This document shows, one piece after another, positions 34,563 to 44,218 of a stretch of DNA of 64,000 nucleotides. The translations under genes and the position numbers were made by a program. The notes beneath the pieces are model-generated. The model ran no database searches, was not told where the DNA came from, and saw only the letters and a list, made by a program, of their open reading frames with translations. This DNA is from CAWBQO01 sp963790965 (GTDB lineage Bacteria; Bacteroidota; Rhodothermia; Rhodothermales; DASSAV01): positions 248,001 to 312,000 of the forward strand of contig CAWBQO010000006.1 in NCBI GenBank assembly GCA_963790965.1, given 5' to 3'. Each line of letters starts with the position of its first letter. Positions within the stretch are counted from its first letter, which is position 1.

Positions 34563-35714
34563 ATGACTTACAAAGAAACAGCCGCCCTCCTGCCGAAAAC
34601 GGGGCGCGCGGCGACGCTTCTGACAATCGCTCTTTTGGCCGTGGCCCTCTGGTCCGGCTGCGGCAACCAGGACGTGGATTTCCGGCCCTCCGCCGTCGGT
34701 AAAGAAGGCGAGGTCACCATTCTCATCGACTCTTCCCGCTGGAACGGAGCCGTCGGTGAAGCCCTGCAGGCTGAGATCGGCTCGTACATCGGCACGCTTC
34801 CCGCGCCCGAGCGTACGTTCCTGATCAATGCCGCCGGCATGGACTTGCAGTTCGAGCAGCTTCGTAGCATGAAGAACATCGTCGTCGCCGCCGTTCTGAG
34901 CGACAGCAGCGCCGAATCCCGCTTCATTCGCAGCCGCTTGCCGGAAGGTGCCGTAGACAGCCTCGGCGCGAACGACGGCATCTTCGTGGTGCGAGACAAT
35001 CTCTGGCGGCAGAATCAGAAGGTCATCTACATAGCCGCCACCACACCGGACGCCCTGGTGCGGCTGGTCCACGAACGCGGCGAGGACTTGCGGTACGTGT
35101 TCAACGAGATTACCCGCCGCAGGCTCACGGTGGATATGTTCAAGAAGGGTCGCCAGACCGATCTCGAAGCGCAACTCCTGAACCGGCACGGCTTCGCGGT
35201 GAATGTGCAGCACGACTTCGTGATCGCCATGGACACGACGAACTTTGTCTGGCTCCGGCGCATCTTGAGCGATACGTGGCGCAGCGTCTTCATCTATTAC
35301 ATCGAGGACGCCAATCCGCAAATACTCTCGCCCGAGTGGATCTACAGCACGCGCGACTCGCTCACACGGCGATACATTCAGGGCAACCTCGGCGACTTTA
35401 TTCAGGTCGATTACCGCCGGCCCCTGGAAACGGAAACGGTGAGCTTCCTCGGCCGGTACGGCTTCGAGTCGCGCGGCCTCTGGTACATGGTCGCAGACGA
35501 CGAGGAGGGCGGGTTTCGCCAGCGCTCCGCCATGGGTGGGCCTTTCCTCACCTACACGTTCTACGACGAACCCTCCGGCCGCATCTACATGATCGATGGG
35601 ATGGTCTTCGCCCCCGGCTTCGACAAGCGCGAGTTTCTCCGTCAGATGGAAGTCATAGCGTACACGTTCCGCACCGCACAGTCCGACAGCACGCTCGCTT
35701 CCGCGCAGCCATGA
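34563..35714 (+). CDS. DUF4837 family lipoprotein
   Basis: The 383-residue protein has a signal sequence ending in A-L-W-S-G-C, a slightly atypical lipobox because Trp occupies the -3 position. The mature part matches the DUF4837 pattern known from Bacteroidota: VTILIDSSRWNGAVGE near the start, then DNLWRQNQKVIYIAATTPDALVRLV and a C-terminal segment rich in aromatic residues. Function is unknown. It follows trpA by 42 bp and precedes hisG by 56 bp, so it may be carried on the trp transcript. Confidence 0.85.
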   Translation: MTYKETAALLPKTGRAATLLTIALLAVALWSGCGNQDVDFRPSAVGKEGEVTILIDSSRWNGAVGEALQAEIGSYIGTLPAPERTFLINAAGMDLQFEQLRSMKNIVVAAVLSDSSAESRFIRSRLPEGAVDSLGANDGIFVVRDNLWRQNQKVIYIAATTPDALVRLVHERGEDLRYVFNEITRRRLTVDMFKKGRQTDLEAQLLNRHGFAVNVQHDFVIAMDTTNFVWLRRILSDTWRSVFIYYIEDANPQILSPEWIYSTRDSLTRRYIQGNLGDFIQVDYRRPLETETVSFLGRYGFESRGLWYMVADDEEGGFRQRSAMGGPFLTYTFYDEPSGRIYMIDGMVFAPGFDKREFLRQMEVIAYTFRTAQSDSTLASAQP

Positions 35715-35770
35715 ACGCGCTCCTTTAACCAGCCCACCAACCAACAGACGCTACCTTCTTGAACACGTTT

Positions 35771-36667
35771 ATGACGGCCGGCAACGGCAATGATCCCGTT
35801 CTCCGCTTTGGACTGCCCAAAGGCAGTCTGCAGGAGGCAACCCTCGAACTCCTCGACCGCGCGGGCTACGGCTTCAGCGTTCGCGACCGCTCCTACTTCC
35901 CCTCCATTGACGATCCGGAACTGACGGCGATGCTCGTGCGCGCTCAGGAAATGGCGCGCTACGTGGAAGAGGGTGTATTCGACGCCGGCATAACCGGCCG
36001 AGACTGGGTCATCGAGACGGACGCCGATGTAGTCGCCGTTGAGGACCTGATCTATTCCAAGGCGAGCATGAGGCCGGTTCGGTGGGTACTTGCGGTATCG
36101 GAAGGTGCCGACATCCATTCCGCCGAGGACTTGCAGGGCAAGCGCATCGCCACCGAAGTGGTCAACATTACGCGCAAATGGCTCGAGTCCAAAGGCGTTG
36201 AAGCGGAGGTCGAGTTCTCCTGGGGAGCGACGGAAGCGAAGTGCCCGGAGTTGGTCGACGCGATCGTCGAGGTCACCGAGTCGGGTTCGTCGCTGCGCGC
36301 CAACAAGCTGCGCATCGTGGAGGTGCTCATGGAGTCTAACACGCAGCTCATCGCCAACCGTGCGGCGTGGGAGGACCCGTGGAAACGCCGCAAGATCGAG
36401 AACATCGCGATGCTCATGCAGGGCGCGATTCGGGCGGAGGGGCGCGTGGGCCTGAAGCTCAACGCGCGCCGCGACGACGTAAAACGCATCATCGAGACCC
36501 TGCCCGCCATGCGGATGCCCACCGTTTCCCCGCTTGCGCTCGGCGAGGACTGGGTCGCCGTCGAAACGATCATCGAACAACGTCAGGTTCGCGATCTGAT
36601 ACCCGAGCTAAGGCGGCTCGGGGCAGAAGGCATCATCGAATACCCGCTCAACAAGATCATTCCTTGA
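35771..36667 (+). CDS. hisG: ATP phosphoribosyltransferase (long form)
   Basis: HisG catalyses the first step of histidine synthesis, ATP plus PRPP. The 298-residue protein has LRFGLPKGSLQEATLELL, the DAGITGRDWV segment and the PRPP loop VEVTESGSSLRANKLRIVE. The extra C-terminal ACT-like domain (PTVSPLALGEDWVAVETII) marks the long, self-regulated hexameric form that does not need HisZ. The ATG at 35771 is preferred over the TTG at 35759. No other his gene is adjacent. Its TGA shares a base with the next ATG (TGATG). Confidence 0.95.
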   Translation: MTAGNGNDPVLRFGLPKGSLQEATLELLDRAGYGFSVRDRSYFPSIDDPELTAMLVRAQEMARYVEEGVFDAGITGRDWVIETDADVVAVEDLIYSKASMRPVRWVLAVSEGADIHSAEDLQGKRIATEVVNITRKWLESKGVEAEVEFSWGATEAKCPELVDAIVEVTESGSSLRANKLRIVEVLMESNTQLIANRAAWEDPWKRRKIENIAMLMQGAIRAEGRVGLKLNARRDDVKRIIETLPAMRMPTVSPLALGEDWVAVETIIEQRQVRDLIPELRRLGAEGIIEYPLNKIIP

Positions 36668-38106
36668 TGGTTGCCCTCCGACGTGCCGGCTTCGGCCGCC
36701 TTTTCTGCTCGCTCGCTATCGCGTTCTGGCTCGTAGCGGCTTCGGCCTGCGCGCCGGCTGAACGCGCGACCCAGCGGGGGAATCTACCTGCGCTCCGCGT
36801 ATCGGAAGATGGGCACCGCCTCGTAAATGCGGACGGGGACGTTTTCTTCTGGTTAGGGGACACCGCATGGGAGCTATTTCATCGCCTGAATACAGACGAG
36901 GCAGACGTGTATCTGCGCGATCGTGCGAGCAAGGGCTTCAACGTCATTCAGGCCGTTGCGCTGGCGGAATTAGACGGCCTGACGGTTCCGAATGCATCGG
37001 GTGCCCTGCCGCTCATCGGGCAAGACCCGTCGACGCCGAACGAGGCGTACTTCGTTCACGTGGACAGTATCGTTAGACGGGCAAACACGCTCGGGATGTA
37101 CGTAGGGCTACTCCCCACCTGGGGCGACAAATGGAACTTGAAATGGGGCGTTGGGCCGGAGGTCTTTACGCCCGAGAATGCAAAGGCCTTTGGCCGCTTC
37201 CTCGGTAAGCGTTACAGCGGTGCCGGTGTCATCTGGATTCTCGGTGGAGACCGCAATCCGGAGGAGGACGAGGATTATGCCATAACCCGCGCGCTTGCTT
37301 CCGGCATCGAGGAAGGCACCGGCAGAGCGGCTTTGATCACCTACCACCCTCAGGGCGGTAGTTCGTCTGCCGACTTCTTTAACGAGGATGCCTGGCTCGA
37401 CATGCACCTCTTCCAGTCCGGCCACGGCCGCCGCGATTTCCCGAATTACGAAACGACCGGGGCAGCCTACCGGCTCTCTCCGGCCCGCCCGGTAGTAGAC
37501 GGCGAGCCTCGCTACGAGGATCATCCGGTAAACTGGAAGCCTGAGGAGGATTGGTTCGATGCCTTTGATGTGCGGCAGGCCGCCTACTGGTCTGTCTTGG
37601 CCGGAGCGGCAGGTCATACCTATGGCAACCACAATGTCTGGCAAATGCTGGACGATGGACGCGCTCCGATCTCGTGGGCACGCTCGACGTGGAAAGGTGC
37701 GCTTGACCATCCCGGCGCACGTCAAATGAGCTTTCTGCGCCGTCTGTTCGAGGCTCGCCCCTTCCTCACGCTCATGCCGAATCAAAGCATCATCGCGGCC
37801 GAGAATCCGGAGGACGCAGGGCACATCCAAGCAGCTCAAGACGCCGACGGAACTTACGCGATCGTCTATACACCTTACGGCCGCGATGTTAACCTGCACC
37901 TCACATTAATAGGCGGCAGGCCCTCAGCCGCGTGGTGGTTTGATCCTCGTCGGGGCCGGAGTTTACCGGCAGCTGGTTCATCCGAGGGGGGCGTAATAAC
38001 CTACGACCCGCCGGGTTTGCCGGGCAGAGGAAATGACTGGGTACTGGTTCTCGACGGCCCCACGTCCAGTTACGGCCGGCCGGAGGTATCTACGGCAGGT
38101 CCCTGA
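36667..38106 (+). CDS. DUF4038 (apiosidase-like, GH140) lipoprotein
   Basis: The 479-residue protein has an N-terminal export signal ending in V-A-A-S-A-C, so it is probably lipidated. The main domain matches DUF4038, the GH140-like TIM barrel (FFWLGDTAWELFHRLNTDEADVYLRDRASKGFNVIQAVAL, IWILGGDRNPEEDEDY), and a smaller C-terminal beta domain follows from about residue 400. Characterised GH140 members release apiose from pectin rhamnogalacturonan II; the substrate here is inferred. The start codon overlaps the hisG stop by one base, an odd pairing. The 3' end overlaps the convergent small gene by 17 bp. Confidence 0.85.
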   Translation: MVALRRAGFGRLFCSLAIAFWLVAASACAPAERATQRGNLPALRVSEDGHRLVNADGDVFFWLGDTAWELFHRLNTDEADVYLRDRASKGFNVIQAVALAELDGLTVPNASGALPLIGQDPSTPNEAYFVHVDSIVRRANTLGMYVGLLPTWGDKWNLKWGVGPEVFTPENAKAFGRFLGKRYSGAGVIWILGGDRNPEEDEDYAITRALASGIEEGTGRAALITYHPQGGSSSADFFNEDAWLDMHLFQSGHGRRDFPNYETTGAAYRLSPARPVVDGEPRYEDHPVNWKPEEDWFDAFDVRQAAYWSVLAGAAGHTYGNHNVWQMLDDGRAPISWARSTWKGALDHPGARQMSFLRRLFEARPFLTLMPNQSIIAAENPEDAGHIQAAQDADGTYAIVYTPYGRDVNLHLTLIGGRPSAAWWFDPRRGRSLPAAGSSEGGVITYDPPGLPGRGNDWVLVLDGPTSSYGRPEVSTAGP

Positions 38107-38314
38107 ACTTCGCATCCTCGACATCGTCGGAACGCAGCGGCCCTTCGGGGCCGTTTTGCGTTGCGGGCGGTCGGACGTGAATCTGCGCGTCCTGCTGAAC
38201 TCCCGACTGTCTCAACCGCTCCGCCCGCGCGTCCGCACGGACGGCCGCGATCATATTGCGCACCGCGAAGGTGACGAAATAGACCAGCACAAGGATGAGA
38301 AGGAGGTCGAGCAT
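38090..38314 (-). CDS. Small single-pass membrane protein
   Basis: The 74-residue protein has one N-terminal hydrophobic helix (LDLLLILVLVYFVTFAVRNMIAA) followed by a charged tail. This resembles small Bacteroidota membrane proteins such as DUF4834, but I cannot assign it firmly. It starts 9 bp after the deoxynucleoside kinase stop, so it belongs to the folK operon. Its 3' end overlaps the GH140-like gene on the other strand. Confidence 0.6.
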   Translation of the reverse strand: MLDLLLILVLVYFVTFAVRNMIAAVRADARAERLRQSGVQQDAQIHVRPPATQNGPEGPLRSDDVEDAKFRDLP

Positions 38315-38323
38315 GGACCCTTG

Positions 38324-39025
38324 CTACTTCGCAGCCGCCGAGAGAGGAGAAGGCCGAAACGTTGCGGTGCCCTGCCGCTCGGAGGATAGAATGAGCTGAA
38401 CGAGCACTTCAAGCTCCTCCGGATTCTGAACGAAGTCGATCTCTTCCACGTCAACGATGAGCAGCGCGCTCTTTTTGTACCGCGTAAAATAAAACTCGTA
38501 CGCCTCGCAAAGCGCCGCGATGTAGGCCGGGTCCATGTCGGTCTCGTACGACCTGCCTCGCTGGGCGATGTTCTTCAAAAGGCGCTCGGGCGTCGAGCGA
38601 AGGTAAACGAGCAGGTCCGGCACGGGTGTGACCGGCTCCATGATGGAGAAAAGCGTCTCGTAGAGCTGCAACTCGTCGCCCTGCAGGTTGATGTGGGCGA
38701 AGATGCGGTCCTTGTCGAACGAGTAGTCCGCCAGCACTACGGGATGAAAGAGGTTGCGATCCCCGAGGGCCTTTTGCTGCCGGAATCGACTCGCAAGAAA
38801 CGACAGCTGCGTTTGAAAGCCCCAGCGCGACGGATCGGCGTAGAAGTTTTCGAGAAACGGATTTTCCTCAAACTCCTCGAGCACCAGTTCCGCATCAAAG
38901 CGCGCGGCCATCTCGCGGGAAAAAGTCGTTTTCCCTACGCCAATAACACCTTCGATGACGATGTAGCGCAGATCATCGGGAAGCGCGGTGGGCCTTGCGG
39001 CCGCGGCCTTGTGGGAATTCGGCAC
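38324..39025 (-). CDS. Deoxynucleoside kinase family protein
   Basis: The 233-residue protein phosphorylates deoxynucleosides for salvage. It has the P-loop IEGVIGVGKTTF, the substrate-site segment VLEEFEENPFLENFYADPSRWGFQTQLSFL, and DRIFAHINLQGDELQLYETLF with the DRx motif modified as usual in bacterial dGK/dAK enzymes. The start is GTG at 39025. It follows folK by 47 bp, an arrangement common in Bacteroidota. Confidence 0.9.
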   Translation of the reverse strand: MPNSHKAAAARPTALPDDLRYIVIEGVIGVGKTTFSREMAARFDAELVLEEFEENPFLENFYADPSRWGFQTQLSFLASRFRQQKALGDRNLFHPVVLADYSFDKDRIFAHINLQGDELQLYETLFSIMEPVTPVPDLLVYLRSTPERLLKNIAQRGRSYETDMDPAYIAALCEAYEFYFTRYKKSALLIVDVEEIDFVQNPEELEVLVQLILSSERQGTATFRPSPLSAAAK

Positions 39026-39072
39026 AGTGAAACGAGGATGTAGGAAAACAAGAGCGAAAGAAGGCCGCCGGT

Positions 39073-39588
39073 CTACAAAAGCGACTCCGGTATTTTAACC
39101 GGAATATTCGGGTCCGTGCAGCGCACAAGGAGGTCGCGCGCGAGCGCATCAAAGGGAGGAGGCACGTGCAGCCCGGGCGCAATATCGCAAAGGGGTTCGA
39201 GCACGAACCGGCGCTCGGCCAGCCTTGGATGCGGAATCGTCAGGCCGGGCGTCGAGACGACGTGACCCGAAAAAACGAGCAGATCAATATCGAGCGTCCG
39301 CGGTGCCCAGCGCGGTTCGCCCTCCCGGTCGCGCCCAGCCTCTTTCTCCAGCGACTGACACACGGCCAAAAACTGAGCCGGTTCAACGGTTGTCACGACC
39401 GAAATCACCGCATTGAGGTAGTCCGGCGCATCGTCCTCCGGCGACAGCGTGTGCGCCCGGCTCTCGTAAACCCACGAAACGCCCAGTATCGCGTATTTCT
39501 TGCGCGAGAACCCCTGCACCGCCCCCCGCAGCATGGCGAGGCGATCCCCCACGTTCGAACCAAGTCCGACAAAAGCAGTCGCTAACAT
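39073..39588 (-). CDS. folK: 2-amino-4-hydroxy-6-hydroxymethyldihydropteridine pyrophosphokinase
   Basis: FolK transfers pyrophosphate from ATP to 6-hydroxymethyl-dihydropterin in folate synthesis. The 171-residue protein has AFVGLGSNVGDR, the catalytic RWAPRTLDIDLLVF and IPHPRLAERRFVLEPLCDIAP, all family hallmarks. It is the first gene of the folK-kinase-small membrane protein unit. About 140 bp separate it from the end of the efflux operon upstream. Confidence 0.95.
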   Translation of the reverse strand: MLATAFVGLGSNVGDRLAMLRGAVQGFSRKKYAILGVSWVYESRAHTLSPEDDAPDYLNAVISVVTTVEPAQFLAVCQSLEKEAGRDREGEPRWAPRTLDIDLLVFSGHVVSTPGLTIPHPRLAERRFVLEPLCDIAPGLHVPPPFDALARDLLVRCTDPNIPVKIPESLL

Positions 39589-39664
39589 AAGAGCCTATTC
39601 GTCCGCCCAGAGTACAACCCGCGCCGGGTTTGACTTCAACACCTTTCCGGCGAATATATAAAGA

Positions 39665-39709
39665 GGCGCGGCGCGGCGGGAGGTCTATCTACTCCCAACG
39701 CGCCGCGCC
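39665..39709 (-). terminator. Terminator at the end of the efflux operon
   Basis: GGCGCGGCGCG (39665-39675) pairs exactly with CGCGCCGCGCC (39699-39709), and an inner GGGAG/CTCCC pair extends the hairpin. On the minus strand TCTTTATATAT follows. It lies 19 bp after the stop of the RND gene. Confidence 0.65.
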
Positions 39710-39727
39710 GATCCGTTCCACAAGTGT

Positions 39728-42700
39728 TTACGCTTCGCCCCACACCGGCTCGAGCTTGAGGCCGGATGCCTCCTGCTCCGCCTCGATCTCCCGCTCGCGC
39801 TCCTTCGAGAGCGTCTTGCTCTTGATCCAGTTGGTGAGGTCGTCAAAGTAGCTGTACACGACCGGCACCACGACGAGCGTAAGAATGGTTGAGGTGATCA
39901 GGCCGCCGATGACGGCGCGGGCCATCGGGGCGCGGAAGCCGCCGCCTTCGCCGAGCGCGAGCGCAATCGGGAGCATACCCGCGATCATAGCAAGCGTCGT
40001 CATCATGATCGGGCGGAGCCGAACCTGTCCCGCCTCAACGAGCGCCGTCCAGCGGTCCTTGCCCTCCGCGCGCCGCTCGTTCGCATTATCGACGAGAAGA
40101 ATCGCGTTCTTGGTCACGAGGCCCATCAGCAGGATCACGCCGATCATGGACATCATGTTGAACGTGTCGCCCGTGAGCAGGAGGGCCAGCAGCACGCCAA
40201 TAAGCGAGAGCGGAAGCGACAGCATGATCGCCAGCGGCTGCAAGATGGACTCGAACTGCGAAGCCAGAATGAGGTAGATCAGGATGACCGCCAGCAGGAT
40301 GGCCGTTACAACATACCCCGCCGTTTCCTGCAAACGCTCGGTTTCACCGCCAAGACCAACGGAATAGCCCGGCGGCAAGTCCATCTCGGCCAGGTTCTCC
40401 GTAATGGCGGTTGAAGCTTCCGAAACCGAGAAGTCCGGCAACGTGCTCGCCGAGATGGTGGCGATGCGCTGCAGCTGGTCCCGGTCGATCTGCGCCGGCG
40501 CCTCACCCTTTTCGATGGCGGCAATCTGCCCAGCGGCACCGTAATGGCCCCGCCTCCCGCGTTGCGCTTCGACGTTGCCACGGGTATCTGAGCAATCTGC
40601 ATTGCCGAGACACGCTCTTCAGGCGCGACCTGCACGACCACGTCGCGCTCCTCGCCGGACGGGTCCTCCCAGGTGGTCACGTCCTGCCCGGCCACAACCG
40701 GACGAACAACGCCCGCAACCTGCCCCACCGAAAGGCCGAGTTCGTTGGCCAGGTCTCTGTTGACGTTGATCCGGTACTCCGGCCTCGGCGCGCCAAGCGA
40801 GTTCTGCACGTCCACGATGCCGTTGATACTGTTCACGCGCTGCTCGACTTCGGCGGCAATCCGCGTAAGCTCCGCAATGTCCGGCCCGCGAACTTCGACC
40901 GCCAGCGGTGCCTGCGCCCCGCCAATGCCGCTGACGGACAGCACCTGCACGTTCACGCCGAATAGGTTGTTTATCTGGTTTCTCGCCAGCACCATGACCT
41001 TCCTCCTGCGAGAAGCTGCGATCTGCGGCGGGAACGAGCTTGACGTACACCTCGCCCTTCGTGACCGTGCCGGTCGCACCGGCACCAACAGTCGTGTACG
41101 TGTAGTCAACGCCTTCCATCTCCTTCAGGCGGGCGGCGAGGCCCAGCGCCTTCTCGCGCGTATACTCGATGCTCGAGCCTTCCGGCGTCTCGAACGTGAC
41201 GGAGAACTGGCTCTGATCGTTTGGCGGCATAAACCCGCCGCCAATGAGCGGGAAGAGGGCAAATGAACCGACGAGCGCGACGGTCGCCAGAACCACGACA
41301 CTCTTCTGTGGCCAAGCGCCCATTCGATGATGCCGCTATACCGGCTCGCCTGCTTGTCAAACCAGCGGTTGAACGCGCCGATCGGACGGGTAATAATGTT
41401 GCCGCCCCGCTCCCCCGCATCATGTGGATTGACCCCCCACCAGGCCGAGAGCATCGGCGTCAGCGTAAAGGAAACGAACAGGGAAACGAGCACGGCCCAC
41501 GCAACCGTCAGACCGAACTGGTAAAAGAACCGCCCGATAATGCCTCCCATGAAGGCCACCGGAACGAACACCGCGACGATAGACAGCGTCGTTGCAAGCA
41601 CAGCGAGGAAGATTTCCCTCGTACCGACGCCGGCGGCATAAAAGTGGTCCTGCCCCATCTCTCGGTGCCGCATGATGTTTTCGATCACCACAATGGCATC
41701 GTCGATGAGGATACCGATGGAAAGTGATAGGCCCATCAGCGTGATGATGTTCAGCGTAAAGCCGAGGGCATTCATCAGGATGAAGGCCGAGATGACGGAC
41801 ACCGGCAGCGCCAATGAAGTAATCGCCGTCGCCTTCCAGTCGTTGAGGAAGACCATAACGATGATGATCGTCAGGATTGCGCCGAGAATAAGCTCAAAGA
41901 TGACATCTTCAACCGAGGTGCGGATCGTCACGGAGTTGTCGCGGATGACCTGCAGCTCCGTGCCTTCCGGCAGCGTGCTGTTGATCTCATTAACGACTTC
42001 CACTACCGCCTCGGCTACAGCCACTGTGTTTGCGCCGCTGACCTTCACGACCTCCATGCCGATCGCGCGGTCCTGATCGACGTAGGCGAGCGAGCGTTCG
42101 TCTTCCGTCGCAAGTTCTCACCCGCGCGACTTCGCTGAGACGGATGGGATTGCCTCCCCGGTTGCCGACGATGATCTGGTTGAACTCCGACGGATCCTTG
42201 ATCCGCCCGAGGACGCGCACCAGTTCCTCCTGGTTGCCGCGCTCCAGCCGTCCGGCCGGCACCTCGAGGTTCTGCGCCTGCAAAGCACCTATGATCTCCT
42301 GCACCGACACGCCGAGCGACTGCATCTGCGAGGGCCGCAGGTAAACCCGCACCTCCTGCAGCAAACCACCCGCCAGCGTCACTTCACCCACACCGGACAC
42401 CGATTCCACGGCGCGGCGAATTTCCTCGTCCGCCATCGTCGTCAGTTCCGCAACGGATTGCCGGTCGGAGGCGAGCGCGAGTGAGACGATCGGGATGGCG
42501 CTCGGATCAAACTGCTGCACGATCGGCGATTCGATGTCGGACGGAAGATCCCGACGCACCGTTTCTATCTTGCTGCGAATGTCCTGTGCCGCTTGATCGA
42601 CGTTCCGGTCGAGGTCAAACTCGACAATGATCTGCGAGACGCCTTCGAGTGAGACGGACGTGATGTTGTCGACGCCGTCCACCGGGTTGAAGGCCTCCTC

Positions 42701-42979
42701 GAGGCGCTCGGTCACTTCGCGCTCGATCACTTCCGGACTCGCTCCCGGGTAGATCGTCTGCACGGCGACGATCGGGAACTCGATGTCGGGATACTGATCG
42801 ATCGGCAGTGTCCGGAAGGAAAAAATACCTACGACGATCAGGCCAAGCATGATCATCGCCGTGAAAATGGGACGGCGAATGGCAACGCCGCTCAACCCGC
42901 CGAAGTGGGCAGGCTTCTTCTTACCCGCCGTGCCGTTGTTCGACCCGGCATTGGGATCAGGATGCTGTTGGGTAGACAT
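39728..42979 (-). pseudogene. RND efflux transporter permease (AcrB/MexB-type), frameshifted at four sites
   Basis: Together the frames encode one RND pump of about 1,080 residues, from GVAIRRPIFTAMIMLGLIVVG, through the TM4 proton-relay motif GILIDDAIVVIENIMRH, to a C-terminal membrane domain (MSMIGVILLMGLVTKNAILLVDNANE). No single frame is intact. Continuity is lost near 42115 (one extra base), 41310 (one missing), 40998 (one extra) and 40537 (one missing). Restoring one base at each point rebuilds family-like sequence, for example ARVELATEDERSLAYVDQD. There is no in-frame nonsense codon in the rebuilt frame. It is either a very recent pseudogene or locally poor sequence. Confidence 0.85.
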
Positions 42980-43029
42980 AGACTATCTGTAAGGCCCTGC
43001 TCGAAGGCGAGCAGGGCGTAGAGAGAAAT

Positions 43030-44204
43030 TTACTCGGACACGGGGGCGGCCGCCGACGCGCGGCCGGCGATCTTTACTACCGCACCCTCCGCCGCATCCT
43101 CCGAGGACGCAATGACGACCCGTTCGCCGGCCTGCAGCTCGCCTTCGACGGCGGCGGTACCTTGGCCCTCGTTTCGAGCGGTAACTTCGACGTTTCTGCG
43201 CACGAGGTGGCTGTCAACAATCGCCAGTACATACGTGCGCGTACCTTCCTGCCGGATGGCCGTCGCCGGGACGAGCAGCGCATCGCTTACTTCTTCCGAA
43301 ACGATCCTACCTGTAGCGAAGAGTCCGCCGACGAGATCGCCGGGGTTATCGAGGCGCAGATAAACGCCGACCTGCCGCGTCGCAGGATCGGCCGTCGGGT
43401 CGATGCGCGCCACCTTACCCGGAACGTCCGACTCGGGTAAGCATCCATCTGGAACGTCACGGCCTGCCCCACCTTGATCCCCGCCGCCTGGTTGGCTGAA
43501 ACCTGCCCTTTAAGCTCGAGTGCGTCTGTATTGACAATCGTATACACCGGCTGCCCCGGGTTGATGGCCTCGCCCTCTTCAGCCTGCCGCGCCGAGACGC
43601 TGCCTGAGAGCGGTGCCTGAATCGTCGTGCGCGAGGCCTGCTCACCTGCCGTGGCGGCCTGGGCCTGCGCTGCCTCGACCTGCGCCTGCGCCGCTTCGAG
43701 GGAGGTCCGGGCACCATCGTAGTCGAGCTGCGCCAGCGCGCCTTCCTTATAGAGCAGCTCCGCCGACTCGAACTGCCGCCGCGCCTGCGCAAGTTGCGCC
43801 TGCGCCGCCGCCACGCCCGCCCGCGCGCCCGCCGCCTGGCTACGAATGCCCTGCGCCTCGATTACGGCCATCGTCGCCCCTTGCGGCACACGGTCGCCTT
43901 CCCGGTAGCGCAGCTGCGTCAGCGTGCCGGGCACCTGCGCGTTCAGCGTCACAATGCGGAAGGGTTCGAGCGTGCCGGTGAGGGTAATACCGGACACCAG
44001 CCCGCCCTGCTCCACCGTGGCCACGTCGGCCGAGGAAAGGATAAGGGCTTGCTCCGCCTCTTGCGTGGCGGCCTCGTTCGTGCCGCAGCCGGTGAGAAGG
44101 GCGGGCACGAGCAGGACCATTGCCACGGCGAGCACGATCTTGCGCGCGAGCGCAAAGGATAAGGTCTTGATCTTCATTCTATCTGCAAGTTCAGTATAAT
44201 TCAT
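43030..44204 (-). pseudogene. RND efflux periplasmic adaptor (MFP) lipoprotein, one frameshift
   Basis: The first 257 codons give a signal sequence with lipobox L-L-T-G-C, a barrel-sandwich half (LTQLRYREGDRVPQGATMAVIEAQG), an Ala/Gln-rich hairpin helix and APLSGSVSARQAEEGEAINPGQPV. Near 43437 one base is missing (CCGAG where CCGGAG is expected). The remaining 127 residues (GKVARIDPTADPATRQVGVYLRL...) continue in another frame. AGGA lies 8 bp before the ATG at 44204. It sits between the TolC and RND genes of the same operon. Confidence 0.85.
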
Positions 44205-44218
44205 GGGTGAATTCCTGT

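Noticed and set aside
35711..35770. Possible histidine leader peptide before hisG
   Set aside because: The only short ORF has no His codons and there is no terminator or alternative hairpin.
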